Below, one piece after another: positions 24,418 to 38,094 of a stretch of 64,000 nucleotides of DNA. The DNA is taken from the NCBI GenBank assembly GCA_905182985.1, contig CAJJDN010000142.1:236918-300917 (forward strand), given 5' to 3'. Position 1 is the stretch's first letter. Each line of letters starts with the position of its first letter. Below the pieces are notes generated by a model. That model had not been told where the DNA came from. It saw only the letters and a list, made by a program, of their open reading frames with translations, and did no database searches. This DNA comes from Paramecium sonneborni. Its lineage: Eukaryota > Ciliophora > Oligohymenophorea > Peniculida > Parameciidae. Position numbers and translations under genes: made by a program.

Positions 24418-27209
24418 TCAAGATTCCAAGACAACAACTATTTTAGATCTTTTCCATTTTCTCTTTACTATGTTTACATCAATGAAATTATGAAAACTAT
24501 CAATTTCTCTACTCTTTTAAAAGAATTCTTGTATTAATTTGAAGTTCATATGTGGCATATATGATTCATAATCTCTTTAATATTCAAAACATTCAAATAT
24601 ATCTTTATATCTTCCCATAGATTCTTAATGATATCCTCCTTTTTTGTATATACAAATTAAATTACTTTTAGATTCTATTAATAATGTTTTTTCATCCTTT
24701 GAATCCCAATCTTTTTCTATTTCTTATATTACTACACTACTTTTTAAATTATTATTTGAATTTATAGTTCCTTTCGTTAAAAACTATTTATTTATTGCTG
24801 CTATTATTTTAGAACTTTCATCAAAACTAATTTCTTAATCAAATTAAGTAATTATTTTCTCTTATTTATTATTATTACCTTTATTATATTAAAATCCTAA
24901 ATTCTCTTAAAAATTAGTATCTAATGTTCTTGAATATTATTCTTGACTTAAAAAAATAGGTACTCCTCTTTTTGGTAAATTAGTTATTTTTTTTTAAGAT
25001 TTCCTAAGAGATCCATTTTAAGAAGATTACATATTTCTTTTAATTTAATGATTCAATTATTCTGACATCTTAGGATCTTTCAATAAATAATATAAAACAC
25101 TATCTGAAATTTTACTTTCTAAACTTAATGTTGAAATTCTCCTTTCTAAATTAGTTCTCCTAATAACCTACCTTTCCTAACAATATTTTTTCTTATATTT
25201 CAATAATGTTTTAGTTCTACTTGGAAATCCTGTTAACATTGGACAATTGTATAATAAATGCGTTGATTTATTACATCCAATACATTAAATATGAAATTCA
25301 TCAAATCTTCCTGAAAATTTAACTAAATCTTTAAGTTAACAATATTTTTCCTATTTTAATTATATTATTATATATACATAACCATATTTTTTAGCTATTT
25401 ATTAAAATTTATCTCTATGTATTTTTAATATCCTAGATGGTTTAGTTGTTCTACAATTAATTGAATAATTTTAATCTAATAAAAAATCTTATTATCCAAA
25501 GATTTCATCTTATCCATCCATTTTCTATATTGATATACAATTTCCAGAACCTTCAGGAAGTGATACATAATATTCTACTTCTCCTTCACATAATATATAT
25601 AGATATTAACTTTATTCTCCTTTTGTAAATATACTTTACCAAGGTGTTAATTTCTCTTCTTCAAAATCACCAGCTAAAGCCTATAAAAAATCAGAACTAA
25701 AATTATCATGAAAAAATGGAATCTTAGAAATACTCTTCAAATTTAAATCTAGAATCATTTCCTAAAATAATAATTCTTTGTAAAATTACATTATATAAAT
25801 TACTAGGTAATTATTATTATAATTTAAACATATCCAATTATTCTTATCCCATACAATCATTCCATAAATATTCAAAATATCTACGTATTTTTATTTATAA
25901 TTCTTAATTAAATCCTCTCACTCTAAGATATTTTTTTAAATCATTTAAATCTAATCGTATCTACTATTCCTTTTTTTATATAGAATATATTATTTATCCT
26001 ATTGATGATACAAAAAATCCAAATGTACAACATGATACTATTGCTACAAATATTATCAAAACTCTCTCACTTAAATTCTATGGTGTAAAATCTCCATATC
26101 CTATTGTTGTCATTGTTATCACACTCCAATAAAATGTTGTCAACTAAAATTAATTTTATATTTACATAACTTGTTGTTAAATCTGCTTCTATCAAATCTT
26201 CTTTTATTATCCATGATACACTCTTATTTTATTTACCAACAAAATACAAAAAACAACAAAATGTGTGAGCTTCTATTATTATAAAATATATCAATCTTAT
26301 TAAATCATATATTGCCCAATAATTTGTTGTTAATTCTAATTTATCTAATATCAATCCTACTCTTTATGGAACATCCAACATTTTTATTATCATAAATAAA
26401 GACAAAATATTATTATTATTACCATCAAAAAAATATCCTAATGATATCATTATTATTAGTGAATCAATTATGCATTCATTTGAATTATAAAAATGTTTTA
26501 TAATCTTCTTTCTATCTGTCACCAAATATCCTGCCTCATAATAACCACTATTTAATTTCACTAAAATATCTATCAAATAACTTATGAATGGTATTATAAG
26601 CAAAAATACTTCACCTTCCTTATAATATTCTGGTTCCCTTTCATCAAAATTAAATGCAAATTTTATCGAACAATATAAAAAGTTAAAATTTATCATTATA
26701 AGCAAATATATATTCCATATAAGCATTTGTGTCTACTCAGGTTTAAAAAGAAATTTAGCATGAGATAAGTACTCTATTAATTATTGTATAGTGTAGTATC
26801 TAAGTATAGTCATTTATAAAAATTATTATATCCTAGATTCTGGAGCAGCTTTCTATGATTAAATAATATTTACTATATATTTAAAGTAATCATTTTTGAC
26901 ATAAAAACTAAAATCTGCAGTTTTATCTCCAATTATTTTAAACATATTGGAATCCAAATATTTAAAATCCTACGGAAAAATTGATTGTGTAATTAATGTG
27001 ATGAATCTAATAATTCTTATAAAAACATTTAAAGGGTTTGCCTTAGAAAACTATTAAGTTTTTTCTGATCTCTATATATTTTAATATTTTTGAAATTGCA
27101 ATGTTTTCAAGTATGCTGGGCATGATTTTAATTGTCTCTAACTTCTCATAGATTCTGATTTTTTTATTCCTTATAATAGTTCTCTATCAGAGTATAATTC
27201 AGAGTTCAT
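24418..27209 (-). CDS. Cyclic-nucleotide-binding-domain potassium channel (CNG/EAG type)
   Basis: 904 residues after introns at 26144-26165, 25762-25789 and 25351-25377; the length is a multiple of three. N-terminal cytoplasmic region of about 170 residues, then S1-S4 including a segment of the form GYYEAGYLVTDRKKIIKHF seen before S2/S3 in this family. The pore reads YWSVITMTTIGYGDFTPQ (GYG filter, K+ selective), followed by S6 and a C-linker with LPSNLYN. The cyclic-nucleotide-binding domain shows LYILCEGEVEYYVS and CRTTKPSRILKIHRD. A C-terminal CIGCNKSTHLLYNCP looks like a CCHC-type zinc knuckle. Ciliate genomes hold many such channels, used in ciliary and behavioural signalling. Confidence 0.9.
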
Positions 27210-27875
27210 CAAATAATGATATTTAATAAAATAATTTTGTAAATAAAGTACCGACATTATTAATTTTCAGATTGAATAGAAAATTCAACATCATCAATTT
27301 CATTTCAGACCAAATAATTTTTTATTTTCAAGTACATAATGAATTTTACAAATTAATGATTATAATTCTCAAATATCTATATAATAAATATTTATTTTGA
27401 AAAAGTTTCTTACAAAGATTCAAAGTATATACAAAAAAATTCCAAGTGAATAGGAAGATACAAGCTTTCTAGTTCTTAGTTTAAATTGAAAAATAATAAT
27501 TGTATCCCACACATCAAACAATATAAATGATGATCAATGAATAAATTAATTAAATTTTAAAGCCTCTAAACATAAATCCTACTTTATATAATCATACTAA
27601 ATAATAACAGTATTTTAAATACAGAGCAGAATATAAAATACGCTGATATGATAGTGGAAAACTTTAAAAGATACTCATACAATATTCAAATTTAAATGAA
27701 AACTAAAGAAATAAATAATTAAACTAAATTTAAGAATAATTTATTAACACTTTAATCTAGAAATACGCAAGATTGAATTAAAGATTATTTTTGAATTTTC
27801 ATTTTTTATTTATATAATTGAATACAAAAATTTGAATATTTACTCGTAACAGAATATAATATAAAATAATTTAAA
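27210..27875. other. Divergent promoter-type spacer
   Basis: 666 bp between the channel and the repeat-protein starts. Both genes must be driven from here, but I see no defined element. Confidence 0.5.
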
Positions 27876-30800
27876 ATGCAATTAGATAGGGAATATCCTC
27901 AATAAATTGCTATAACTCCTTATTTAGCTTCTAATTCTGTTGGCTATCATAAAGAATATCCAAAAGCTTTGTATAAGCAAGTCTTTGAACCAGACATAAT
28001 TATGAAACCTAATTACAAAGCAATTAAAATTTTTGATCCTTAAGAACTTGTTAGACACTTACAAAAACACTTTCCCTTAATTAGGAAAAATATTTAATAA
28101 TTCGATGAGCAAATGTAAAAGTTAAATTTAACTTTTGGACATTTGATAACAAATGGTAAAAATTTAGATATAATATAGGTTTTCATATTGATGACTTTTT
28201 AAAAAAATTCTTTTTTGTTCTAGATAAAAGATTACACAAATTTTTTGATCATCTTGATTAAAATGTATTTAAATTAGATGGAAAACAATAAAAAGAATAA
28301 ATTCCAGGTGATTACAGAATTGGAGAAATAAGATAACATATTCGATAAAAATTAATTGATATGTCAAATGATCTTTTGACTAAATTTGCATCTAGAAAAA
28401 CTCCTCAAGAATATGATAGAGAAGTTATTAAGAAAATTGATCAAATTTTGAGAGTTTATGAACTATTAAAATATGATTAAGGGTGGCATTTTATTATAAA
28501 TATAACAAAATTTAATCTAGAAGATTTATTAGAAAGAGTATGCAATAATGATCTCACTTAATTCTAAAAAATTGAAGAACTAATTGATTCAATGTTTTTA
28601 ATTTCAATGAAATAAATTAAAGAAGCTACAGAACATGAAAATACAAGTCCATTATTTGTATTCAATAAAGATGTAGTTTTATCAAAGTAATTAATTAAAA
28701 TAATTTAGATTTCATTAAATTATAAATGATAGAACTGATCCTTAAATGACCACAGATGATTTGTATTATGTAAGTAAAACAGTATGTATGAGGGATAGAA
28801 GAATTATTTACAATGAATTTTATAATTAAATTAATAAGGAACTGAAGGAATTGGCTCCTGAATATTTTTAATTCGCTACAACAGAAAAAAGTAGTTATTA
28901 AAAGAAAAGGGAAGAACTTCATAAAAAGTTATTAAAAATTCAAAATGAATGGGAATCCTTAAAAGAAGATGAAAATTACTATTTAATTTTAGAGGATAGA
29001 ATTAATGAAGAAGATCTAAGAAAGGTTCCTTTGACAAGTGAATAGTAATTACAATAATTACAGAAATTAAATGTCTTTTCAAATAAGGCTTCAAATTTAT
29101 AATATGATGCTGTATCATTATTCAAGGATATTTTGGATCATAAAGATGAATCGAAAGTTTTAATTGAAAGTAAGCTTTAAGAGGCTTTGGAAAAAGCAAA
29201 ATAATATTATTTGAATATGACACCTGGAAGAAAACCAGAATCAAATTAAATAAAATAACATATTGATAGTCTATATAGTGAATTATCATCTTTATTAAGT
29301 TCTTAAGATTTTTCTAAGTTTTAAGGATAAATATCATAAACAGATAAGTCTGTTGAATAATAATTGGCTAAGAATAAATAAAATCCTTATTTGTAATAAG
29401 TATAGAAAGAATTACAAAGATAATAACATGTTAGAGATCATATGTAAAAAGAGTAAGAAAATGAAATGAAAAGAAGATCTGAATTAGTTAATGGTTAAAT
29501 AGAATTAATGATTAGATAATAGCATTAAAGAGATCTTTTTAAAGAGGATTCAACGACTAGACCAATTTATAATGTAAATAATGGTAAAATTATGGAAGGT
29601 AGTTCTATAACCAATGAACATTATTATGAAAGATAAATGAAGGATTATCAAAAACCATCAAATGAAGAAGGCAAATATGAAAAAGAGATAAATAATAAAA
29701 AAAATTAAAATGTTCCAAGTTTAGATAGAAATGTTTATGTAGCATCAAAACCAGGATATTATATTGATGATATTTTAGGATAACCATTAAACAAATAAGA
29801 TTTGATTGATCAGTTTAAAAAAAAAGAACCTCCAAAATAAGAACTCCCTAAGAAACCAGATCCCCCAAAATAAGATCCACCTAAAAAACCAGATCCCCCA
29901 AAATAAGAGCCACCAAAGAAATAAGAACCTCCTAAATAAGAGCCACCAAAGAAATAAGAACCTCCAAAATAAGAACCACCTAAAAAACCTGACCCTCCTA
30001 AATAAGAACAACCAAAAAAACAAGAACCTCCAAAATAAGAACCACCAAAGAAACCTGATCCTCCTAAACAAGAACCACCAAAGAAACCTGATCCTCCTAA
30101 GTAAGAACCACCAAAGTAGCCTGATCCTCCCAAATAAGAGCCACCAAAGAAACCAGAACCCCCTAAATAAGAACCACCTAAAAAACCAGATCCTCCTAAA
30201 TAAGAGCCACCAAAGAAGCCTGAACCTCCAAAATAAGAACCACCAAAGAAACCTGATCCTCCTAAATAAGAGCCACCAAAAAAACCTGAACCTCCAAAAT
30301 AAGAACCACCAAAGAAACCTGATCCTCCTAAATAAGAGCCACCAAAAAAACCTGAACCTCCTAAATAAGAACCACCAAAGAAGCCTGAACCTCCAAAATA
30401 AGAACCACCTAAGAAACCAGAACCCCCTAAATAAGAACCACCTAAGAAACCAGATCCTCCAAAACAAGAACCACCAAAGAAACCTGACCCTCCTAAATAA
30501 GAACCACCAAAGAAGCCTGAACCTCCTAAACAAGAACCACCTAAGAAACCTGATCCTCCTAAATAAGAACCACCAAAATAGCCCGATCCTCCTAAATAAG
30601 AACCTCCTAAGAAACCAGACCCTCCTAAATAAGAACCAAAAAAACCTGAACCTCCTAAATAAGAACCACCTAAAAAACAAGACCCTCCTAAATAAGAACC
30701 TCAAAAGAAAGCAGATCCTCCTAAATAAGAACAATTTTAAGATAAACCAAAAAATCAAGAACCACAAAAAAAACCAGATCCTCCAAAATAATATGAGTAA

Positions 30801-32343
30801 CCAAAAGCTTTTGATCCTTATGCCATTGATTTAGATGATGATGATATGGATCTTGATAATTATGACTTGGATATGAATTAAAATAAAGCAGCCTAAAAAC
30901 CTATTTAATAATAGTAACCATAAAGAGGTATATTTATAATTTATAATATAGGAGTTAATTAATATTAATAACCTCAAATGAAACCTGGAGCTGAACTTGA
31001 TTTAGATTCTGAAGAGGAGAGACCATAAAATTTAAATGATATATTACATCAAGATGATGAAGGAGAAGAAATCGAATAAATTCTTATAACCCCAGAAAAT
31101 TTAAACTTAGTTAATAAATATACCAAAGGAACAAAATATGGAAAAAATACTCCTATTTAAATGTAAGAATTCAATTCTTTTGATTATGTTATTTAATTAT
31201 TTGAAGAATTTATTCTTTAAGATGAAGTTTACTTTTTAGATTTCGATGAAACTGATTAATTATTAGCCATTTTTGACAAACTCCTTGCTTAAGAAGAAAC
31301 TTCAGAAGAGTTTGATGAATTAGATAAATATGTTTAAATAAAATTTCAAGAAAGGACTTCAAGAACAAACTTTGGTGAGCAAAAAAATTTTTTCCCATTT
31401 GAAGATAATCCATTTCTATTTTATCTTATTGAAAAAGATCCTAATTAAAAATTAATGATATTATATTATGATGAAGAACCAAGAGAAGAATAAATGGGAG
31501 AAGAGTTTAGTTCATTTTTAAGCATCTTCTAATAGCTATTTTAATGTGAAGAATTTGATATTTCTTAAGTTATTTTACATCCTTAATCGAAAAAAAAACT
31601 TGATTCATTTGAACCTAATGGTAAATATTTAAAATATATGTTGACTGTTTTTACAACAATTTATGAACAATAACCTCCATAAGGAGAAATCATGATTAAT
31701 GATGATACTATTGCAAGAGCATTTTGGACTTTACATTAAACAACTGAATTTTATACCTTATTAACTGAAAATGAAGAGGATGTTAGAAATACCTTTTTTG
31801 GAATGTTAGAATAGGCTTAAAAAACAGATAAATCTGTTGCAATTGCTACTGTAGAAGAACCTTACTCATAAGAAGGAATTCAAAATTTATAATAAGTAAT
31901 ACTCTTTTATTATTATTTATTTAGCAAATCTCAGAGATTTATTCAGATTTTCTATCAAATAAAACTACTAAACATTCCTTTTTCTCAGTAGATCTTATAG
32001 TTTAACCACAATAAAAGATGAGTTTGTACGTTCATTTATAAAAAGTTGCTTAACTAAACTTCCTTAAAGTATTTTTATTCAATTTATTAAGATATTTACT
32101 TTACAAAATTATGGAGAATTAAATTAATAAATATTGGATCTATTCCTAACTGATGATGGCACGTTTACTTAAAAGGTTTATATAGATATTTCCAGGCATA
32201 ATATGTTCTAAGAATTTAGTGAAGTCACCCTAGGAGCTTTTTACCATTTAGTTATTAAAAAGAATTTAAAACCAGAAGAGGCTATGGTTAATTTAGTTTT
32301 CTCTTTAATTCCATATAACCTAATTTTTACACAATTAGAATGA
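27876..32343 (+). CDS. Large protein with about 29 copies of an 11-residue Pro/Lys repeat
   Basis: About 1448 residues after introns at 28156-28178, 28687-28708, 30928-30951, 31896-31924 and 32069-32091; frame and length agree. Residues 1 to about 600 are mixed-charge and mainly helical, starting MQLDREYPQQIAITPY. Then come about 29 units of KQEPPKKP(D/E)PP, encoded by a 33-bp minisatellite at 29818-30790. After the repeat there is a strongly acidic stretch (DLDDDDMDLDNYDLDMN), then a roughly 400-residue C-terminal region rich in F, D, E and L without a recognised fold. No signal peptide or membrane segment is clear. A cytoskeletal or cortical role is a guess. The 24-nt intron at 30928 is in phase and stop-free, so its use is uncertain. 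Confidence 0.75.
29818..30790 (+). repeat. 33-bp coding minisatellite
   Basis: Tandem array of about 29 units of 33 bp, with mostly third-position variation (CCT/CCA/CCC, AAA/AAG, TAA/CAA). The protein repeat is conserved while codons drift. Every frame on both strands stays open here, which produces long spurious ORFs. Confidence 0.92.
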
Positions 32344-33435
32344 TTTTTATTAAATTATTTTATCAAATATTTTATCTTAAAATTAACATCTAAAATAAAT
32401 TTAGATAATTACTAATAGTAAAAAACAATTCTGTAAAATTATAGAAAAAATTAGAATTTTTTATACAAATAAGATAAATAAATCTTTAATTATAGAATTT
32501 TAAAAAATGTGATTTCCTAATCTTATTGCAAAAAAGTTAGTTTAAAGTAGTTGAGGGAATACATTAATCAAACTTTGATTTTATTCACGATTTTGCATTT
32601 AAATTTTTAATTGATTAAAATTAATTTTTGTTTTGAGAGAAAGAATAAGAGAGATTAAATAATTATCGAGCTTTTCTAATCATAAAATTTTAGATAAAAC
32701 TAATTAATTTAATTTTAATAAATTATAGATCTAAGTAATATATGATTTTCTTTTGGCTTTTATTATTTTTTATAAATTATAACTAAGCATTTTTATTAAT
32801 AAAACTGATTGTATTTTTTAAATCTGCATATTTTTTTAGACGTGATTGTTTTCATTTTTCAAAGGAACATATCTGATTTATAAAATCTTCATCTTAAATA
32901 TCATAAGACTTTTTTAAAATTACTTCTATTGGTCGATTTTCAATTTTATCAATAGTTTTCAATTTAAATCATAAAAATAAAACAATGAAGTTGAACGAAA
33001 ATATGATCACGAAAATTAAATTTATATTCTTCACACAACTATGTTAAATATAATCATTTTCAAATTCTAAATTGATAAAATAATAAATAAAAATATAGCT
33101 TTTTTATTATATAAAATATTTATATAAAGATTGAGATTGAATGAATTATTAGTGATTACTGATATTATAATACACATACTATACAATACCATAAATCAAT
33201 AAGTGTTGATTTAAAATTTGATTAGTTATATTAGATTAATCTCTGAATTTTTTTGTAACGAATCATAAACTTTTTTCAAATAATCATTGATTTATCAAAT
33301 TCATTTTTTAGTTAATATAATTATGTTTTATATTTTTGTTTAATTAGTTCTTTAGAACAATATTTTATTATTAGATAATTATTTATATTATAAATAAAAT
33401 GCTAAATATATTAATTATTTTTAAATAAAAATATT
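32344..33435. other. AT-rich spacer
   Basis: About 1.1 kb between convergent genes. No gene, tRNA or repeat recognised. Confidence 0.5.
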
Positions 33436-35728
33436 TCAACTGAAATTATTAAATGGCTCTTTAGATACTTTTAGATTATCAATAGACATTTAAACTGATA
33501 GTTAATTTGCTTTGAATTATTACTCATTCAATTAATTATCAATATTACTATTTACTTTTTATATTATTCTATTTGAATCTAAATGAATGCCATTTTTCTC
33601 ATAAGTGATTTCTGCACCATCCATATTTTATAAAATCTGTTCAATTTCATATTAGTAACCACTAAAGTAATTTTTACTAAATAGCTTTTAATATTCTCTA
33701 TCATTTTAACAATTTATAAATCTATCTTTACTGAAAAATTCTTATATTTAAATGGGATTTCTAAATTAATTTATTTTACGAAGAAGAATTGTTTGTTATT
33801 TATGTTTATCGTAGTTCTCCTCCGTTTAATTTAGTTATATTAGTTTAATTTTTTTTTCATTTTTTTTCATTCTATCTTCTTTAATATAGCTCTTTTCCTC
33901 TGTTTTCTAAAATTTATAAGTAAATTTTTTTAATTATGTGTAATTATCTAATTTATAAAACTTATTCAGAGCCTCATAAAATGGTTCATGAAAATGAATG
34001 TTTCCTGTTATAGTCCAAATAGGATTTGAGTTACAACTCTGACATTTACATAAAGTTAATCCTTTATTTTCAATATCAAAATCAATTTTCTTTAATTCAT
34101 CATAAAATGTTGAAAAATCAACTACATTTTTTTAAGGACATTTTGAAAGGACTAAAGGTTCTTTAATTCTTAATTTTGGATTACGGATACAAAAAAGCTA
34201 TTTAAATTCAATTAAGTTTCCTATATAGTCTTCTCTTCTGATTTTTTATCTATCCATAAATTCTTAAAGCATATATTACTAACCTTTATATTCAAATACT
34301 TAAGTTCCTTAGGTATAGGACATATCTTTAAACATATATGAAAGCATATTTGAATCAAGATATATGTTGGATTAAATTGTTGCTTTAATCAAAATTGACT
34401 TTTATTGTGTTTTACATAGAGGACAAGTATAATTTTTATTTGGGAACATCTTTTTTTAATAAGTGAAATCTGCAATATAACTTCTCATATCCATACAAAC
34501 ACTTAAATCAGTGCAGAATTTACATCTTACAGGGTATTCAATTATCTTATTTGTTAAAAGATCTACCATTTTTACTTTATAATTTCTATATTTATATAAG
34601 GCTATTTTCTTGCCTAATTATTTATCCTCTACCAACAGATCTCCCTAACTTACCGAAATTGCAGATTATAATATTGAATTTTAAAAATCATCGAATTATT
34701 ATCTTTATTAAAGTTCTTTATTACTTTAATAATATTTCTCTATTAATGGATCAATATATTTGTTATTAATTATTTAAACATCTTCTTCAATTTTTTAAGT
34801 GCCCTGATTATAATAAAATTTATATGAACTTGGATGACTTCTTTTTATTGCATTTAATAAATCTAAATCTATTTAAATACCATCAAATAATGCTTGAACA
34901 TCCAAAATTTTCTATTTTTCTTCTTCGATGTGGACTTGATAATTAGAGTTCCATTCTCCATAAACTTAAGCCGCATTATTTTGAGTTTAATTTACATTAT
35001 TTAAATTGTGTGTTTTGTCTATTGTAGTGTAATCTAAATGGGCAATTTTTAATCTATTTGAACATCCAGGTTGAGTGCATTCTAAGAATTGCTTTTTTTT
35101 ATAGTTTTACTGCTAATAAAATAATAAACTTGTTAATTCATAGCACTCATAATGCTTACATCCCATTATTCTAACAGGAATAGTAATTTTTACTCTATCT
35201 AACAAACAGAAACTCCAAAATTAAATTTTTTTTTGCTAATCTTAACTACCACTTAAGTTGTTTTTCATTAAAAAATTAATAGAGTTTTCCTAACTAATCC
35301 TATCAAACATATTTTTAAGTTCCTTCTAATAAACATCTTCCATAAAAAATTTCTGATATCTTGCTTATTTTCTGACATATTTGTTAACCATAATTCCTAT
35401 AATCACTGTAACTTCAGTAATGTATTAATTGAATTCTCGATATGCTTAAGATCTCCAATCTTAAATTAAATCATTTTCATTTTTAGCAATTTTATGACAT
35501 ATTGGACATTTATAAACTTTAGTTAACATGATCTATTAAATTGCTTCTTTCTTTTCAAAACAGAATTTTGGATGATTGACACAATCCTTAGTTACAACCT
35601 AACATGTAATAATAGATTACAGGTTCCTAATACCGCTTTTTCTCTTCTCTATCGATTAGCATATGACTATCAAACACACTGCTCTTTAATTGAGGGTGGA
35701 CTTAATCATAAAATGAATTTTAGTTCAT
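33436..35728 (-). CDS. Triple SP-RING zinc-finger protein, complete copy
   Basis: 756 residues after one 22-nt intron, which follows codon 36. Three SP-RING/MIZ-like modules can be read. Module 1 has VVTKDCVNHPKFCFEKKE then YKCPICHKIA. Module 2 has IPVRIMGCKHYECYELTSLL then FLECTQPGC. Module 3 has YPVRCKFCTDLSVCMDMRSY then YTCPLCKTQ. The P-V-R before the first cysteine and the C-x-H-x(2-3)-C-[FY]-E spacing are typical of SUMO E3 ligases (PIAS, Siz, Mms21), although a second metal-binding cysteine differs between modules. A CKCQSC cluster follows in the C-terminal third. I know no standard family with three such modules, so SUMO ligase activity is inferred. Paralogues lie at 1-840, 38095-38780 and 40241-41667. 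Confidence 0.8.
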
Positions 35729-36235
35729 TATAATAATAATAATTAAATTTAATATTATATAAAATATTCATAAATTTACAGAAAAGGTTTAGTAGATATT
35801 CTAAAAGAAAAAGAAATAAAAATATGATTGTAATGATGAATCTGAATTAAATAGATATAATTATTAACATAAAAAAATTATTGGTTTTTATTAGTCTATG
35901 AAAAATATAAATAGAACTTAAATTATTCTATTTATTTAATGTTTTCACTTTATTTAGATACATATTAAAAATATTATATTTGAATAAATTTAATTATAAA
36001 CAACATTATCATTAAGATCTATATTTTGTATTTTTTTAGGAAATTCATATACTGGATAATTAATCAATTTTCAAATATATAATATTGTTATTATTCCTGC
36101 TAATTAACATATTTTATTAGCAAATTAAAACATCTATTAATATTTAATACTTTTATATTCTATCAAAACAGAAAATTATCTATATCATGCCATTATAAAA
36201 ATTTAATTTAATCTAAAATTTTCAAAAAAGTTGTT

Positions 36236-38094
36236 TTAACAATAACCATTTATATTAAACAATTAAACATGAAAAAATAATCAATAATTTTTGTAGGATT
36301 AATGTTATTGTTCTAAAAAATATAGATTTAACTTATAAAAATATTGCCATTAGTTTTTTAGACAAAATATATTTAATTATTTCTAAAATTTATTAATTGT
36401 TGCCTAAGATGTCTATTAATTCAGTTTTACTCAAAAAAAGCATATTCTATCATTAGCATTTATAGCAATTTAACTTATGTACATCTATTTATTTAACCAT
36501 TCACGAGAAAGTAAATCGAAGCTTATAGAATATCTTAAAAGTCACAAAATATTCTTATTTGATTTGAGGATAAATAGTAGAACTATCTATAAAATAAAAA
36601 TCTTATTGACTATCTCTGATCATATATAGTTTGCATATAAATTCCTTATATGTTAGAAGATTTGATAGAACAGGACCATAATTTTATTGTTATATTATAA
36701 GAGCTTTCTAAGTTAATCATTTATAGGATAAAGGATCTTCCTTAATCTTCAGATAATTTTTTTTAATTTTCTATATTTCATGAAATATTTACACTTTGCA
36801 CTTAATTAAGATAACCATTAACCTTTAAGTTATTCTAAGAATTAAATGAAAATTTGAAGTATAAAGTTGAAAAAGTTAGGAATAAAAAAAATTCTAATCG
36901 GAGTTGATATGTATTTAATAAAATAGGCTTTTTCTACTTAAAATAATTTTGATCATTTTTAAACATCCAGTTAATATTTATGAATTTTTGATTGTTTATT
37001 GCTATTGAAAAAAACCATCATTTTAATTAATTGACAATAATTCATATTTTTATTAAAATTATTACATTATTGTTGTTCATATTTGGATTATTTTTTTATA
37101 TTTAAGAAAAAATAATTTATTTTTTACTAATCTCTAAGTCAGAATTAAATTATTTTTAATTATAAAGCTATTAATCTCTGTTTAACAATTTTAGATATCA
37201 ATTGTTTGTTCATTAATTTGACTATTAAATTGATAAAACAATATCTATAAAACCAATAGAATATCATATAGCAATTTTATCATATCAATAGATTAATAGG
37301 TTTATTAAAAAATAATTGAAACTTATGATAATCAAGATTTTAGGAAAATCCTTAATATACGATTCCAAAAGCTCGAATGATTCTAATTAATAATATTATT
37401 GTTCAAATTTAACTATAATATAGAAACAAGCATCAAAATAAAGTTTAAAAGTCTTTAATTTACATTTTTTCCAATTAAATGTTAGTTAGAAAAAATAATA
37501 TATAGTTATTTATTTTAGATCTTCTCTTGAAAGAGAGAAGAAAATCTTAATCTTAATTAATTATTTTTTTTTCTATTGATTACAATATTTGGATTTTAGA
37601 ATTAACAAACAAATTATTAAGTTATTTGCAAGAGGCTTTTTTGTTTTAAAATTTTTTATCAATTTAACAATTACTATTCTTATAATAACATTGTGAGAAT
37701 TTATATGTCCATTGTTATCTATTTTATTAAGTTATAATACTTATTCTTTAGGATATATAATTTTTTAAAAATATTCTTTCTTCATAAATCTTCAGATCCA
37801 AAGAAGTTCCTCATTCAATTTTTTAATATTTAATCATTTATTTATTTAATAAATTAAAATGAAAATTAACCAAATATAAAATTGAATTTATTGAAAATTG
37901 TTCTCCAATTAATTACCTTAATTTGGATGTTTGTTTAAGAATTTAATAAATTATAAAATGTCTTAAGGTTAAAAAATTATTTTGATCATGCAAAACATTG
38001 ATATTATTAGTTTGCTGTTCTCTGTAGTTAAATATTTCTTATTAAAGTTTATTAGTTCTATAATATTTAATCATAATTTAAAATGTAATAAATA
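36236..38094. other. Sparse AT-rich region
   Basis: Apart from the ORF at 36650-36907 I see only short frames, for example 46 codons near 37958. A motif around AAAAGTCACA...TTTGATTTRAGGATA near 36538-36585 recurs near 38957-38999, a hint of dispersed repeat remnants. Confidence 0.4.
36650..36907 (+). CDS. Possible small gene, 85 residues
   Basis: ATG to TGA with convincing protein-like composition: MLEDLIEQDHNFIVILQE at the start, later TFKLFQELNENLKYKVEKV. It is helical and ends in a basic tail. The frame is also open some codons upstream, so this may be the last exon of a longer or decayed gene. Family not recognised. Confidence 0.4.

Noticed and set aside
29818..30790. CRISPR-like regular array
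   Set aside because: Units are contiguous 33-bp coding repeats with no unique spacers, in a eukaryotic gene.
29787..30834. Long open frames on both strands over the 33-bp array
   Set aside because: A repeat unit without stops in other frames keeps all its copies open. Their Arg/Phe/Trp or Asn/Lys/His compositions are by-products. The true frame continues at both ends into coding sequence with TAA/TAG=Q.
34551..34769. Plus-strand ORF repeated at 40571-40789
   Set aside because: It lies antisense to the SP-RING genes. It is duplicated only because the genes are.
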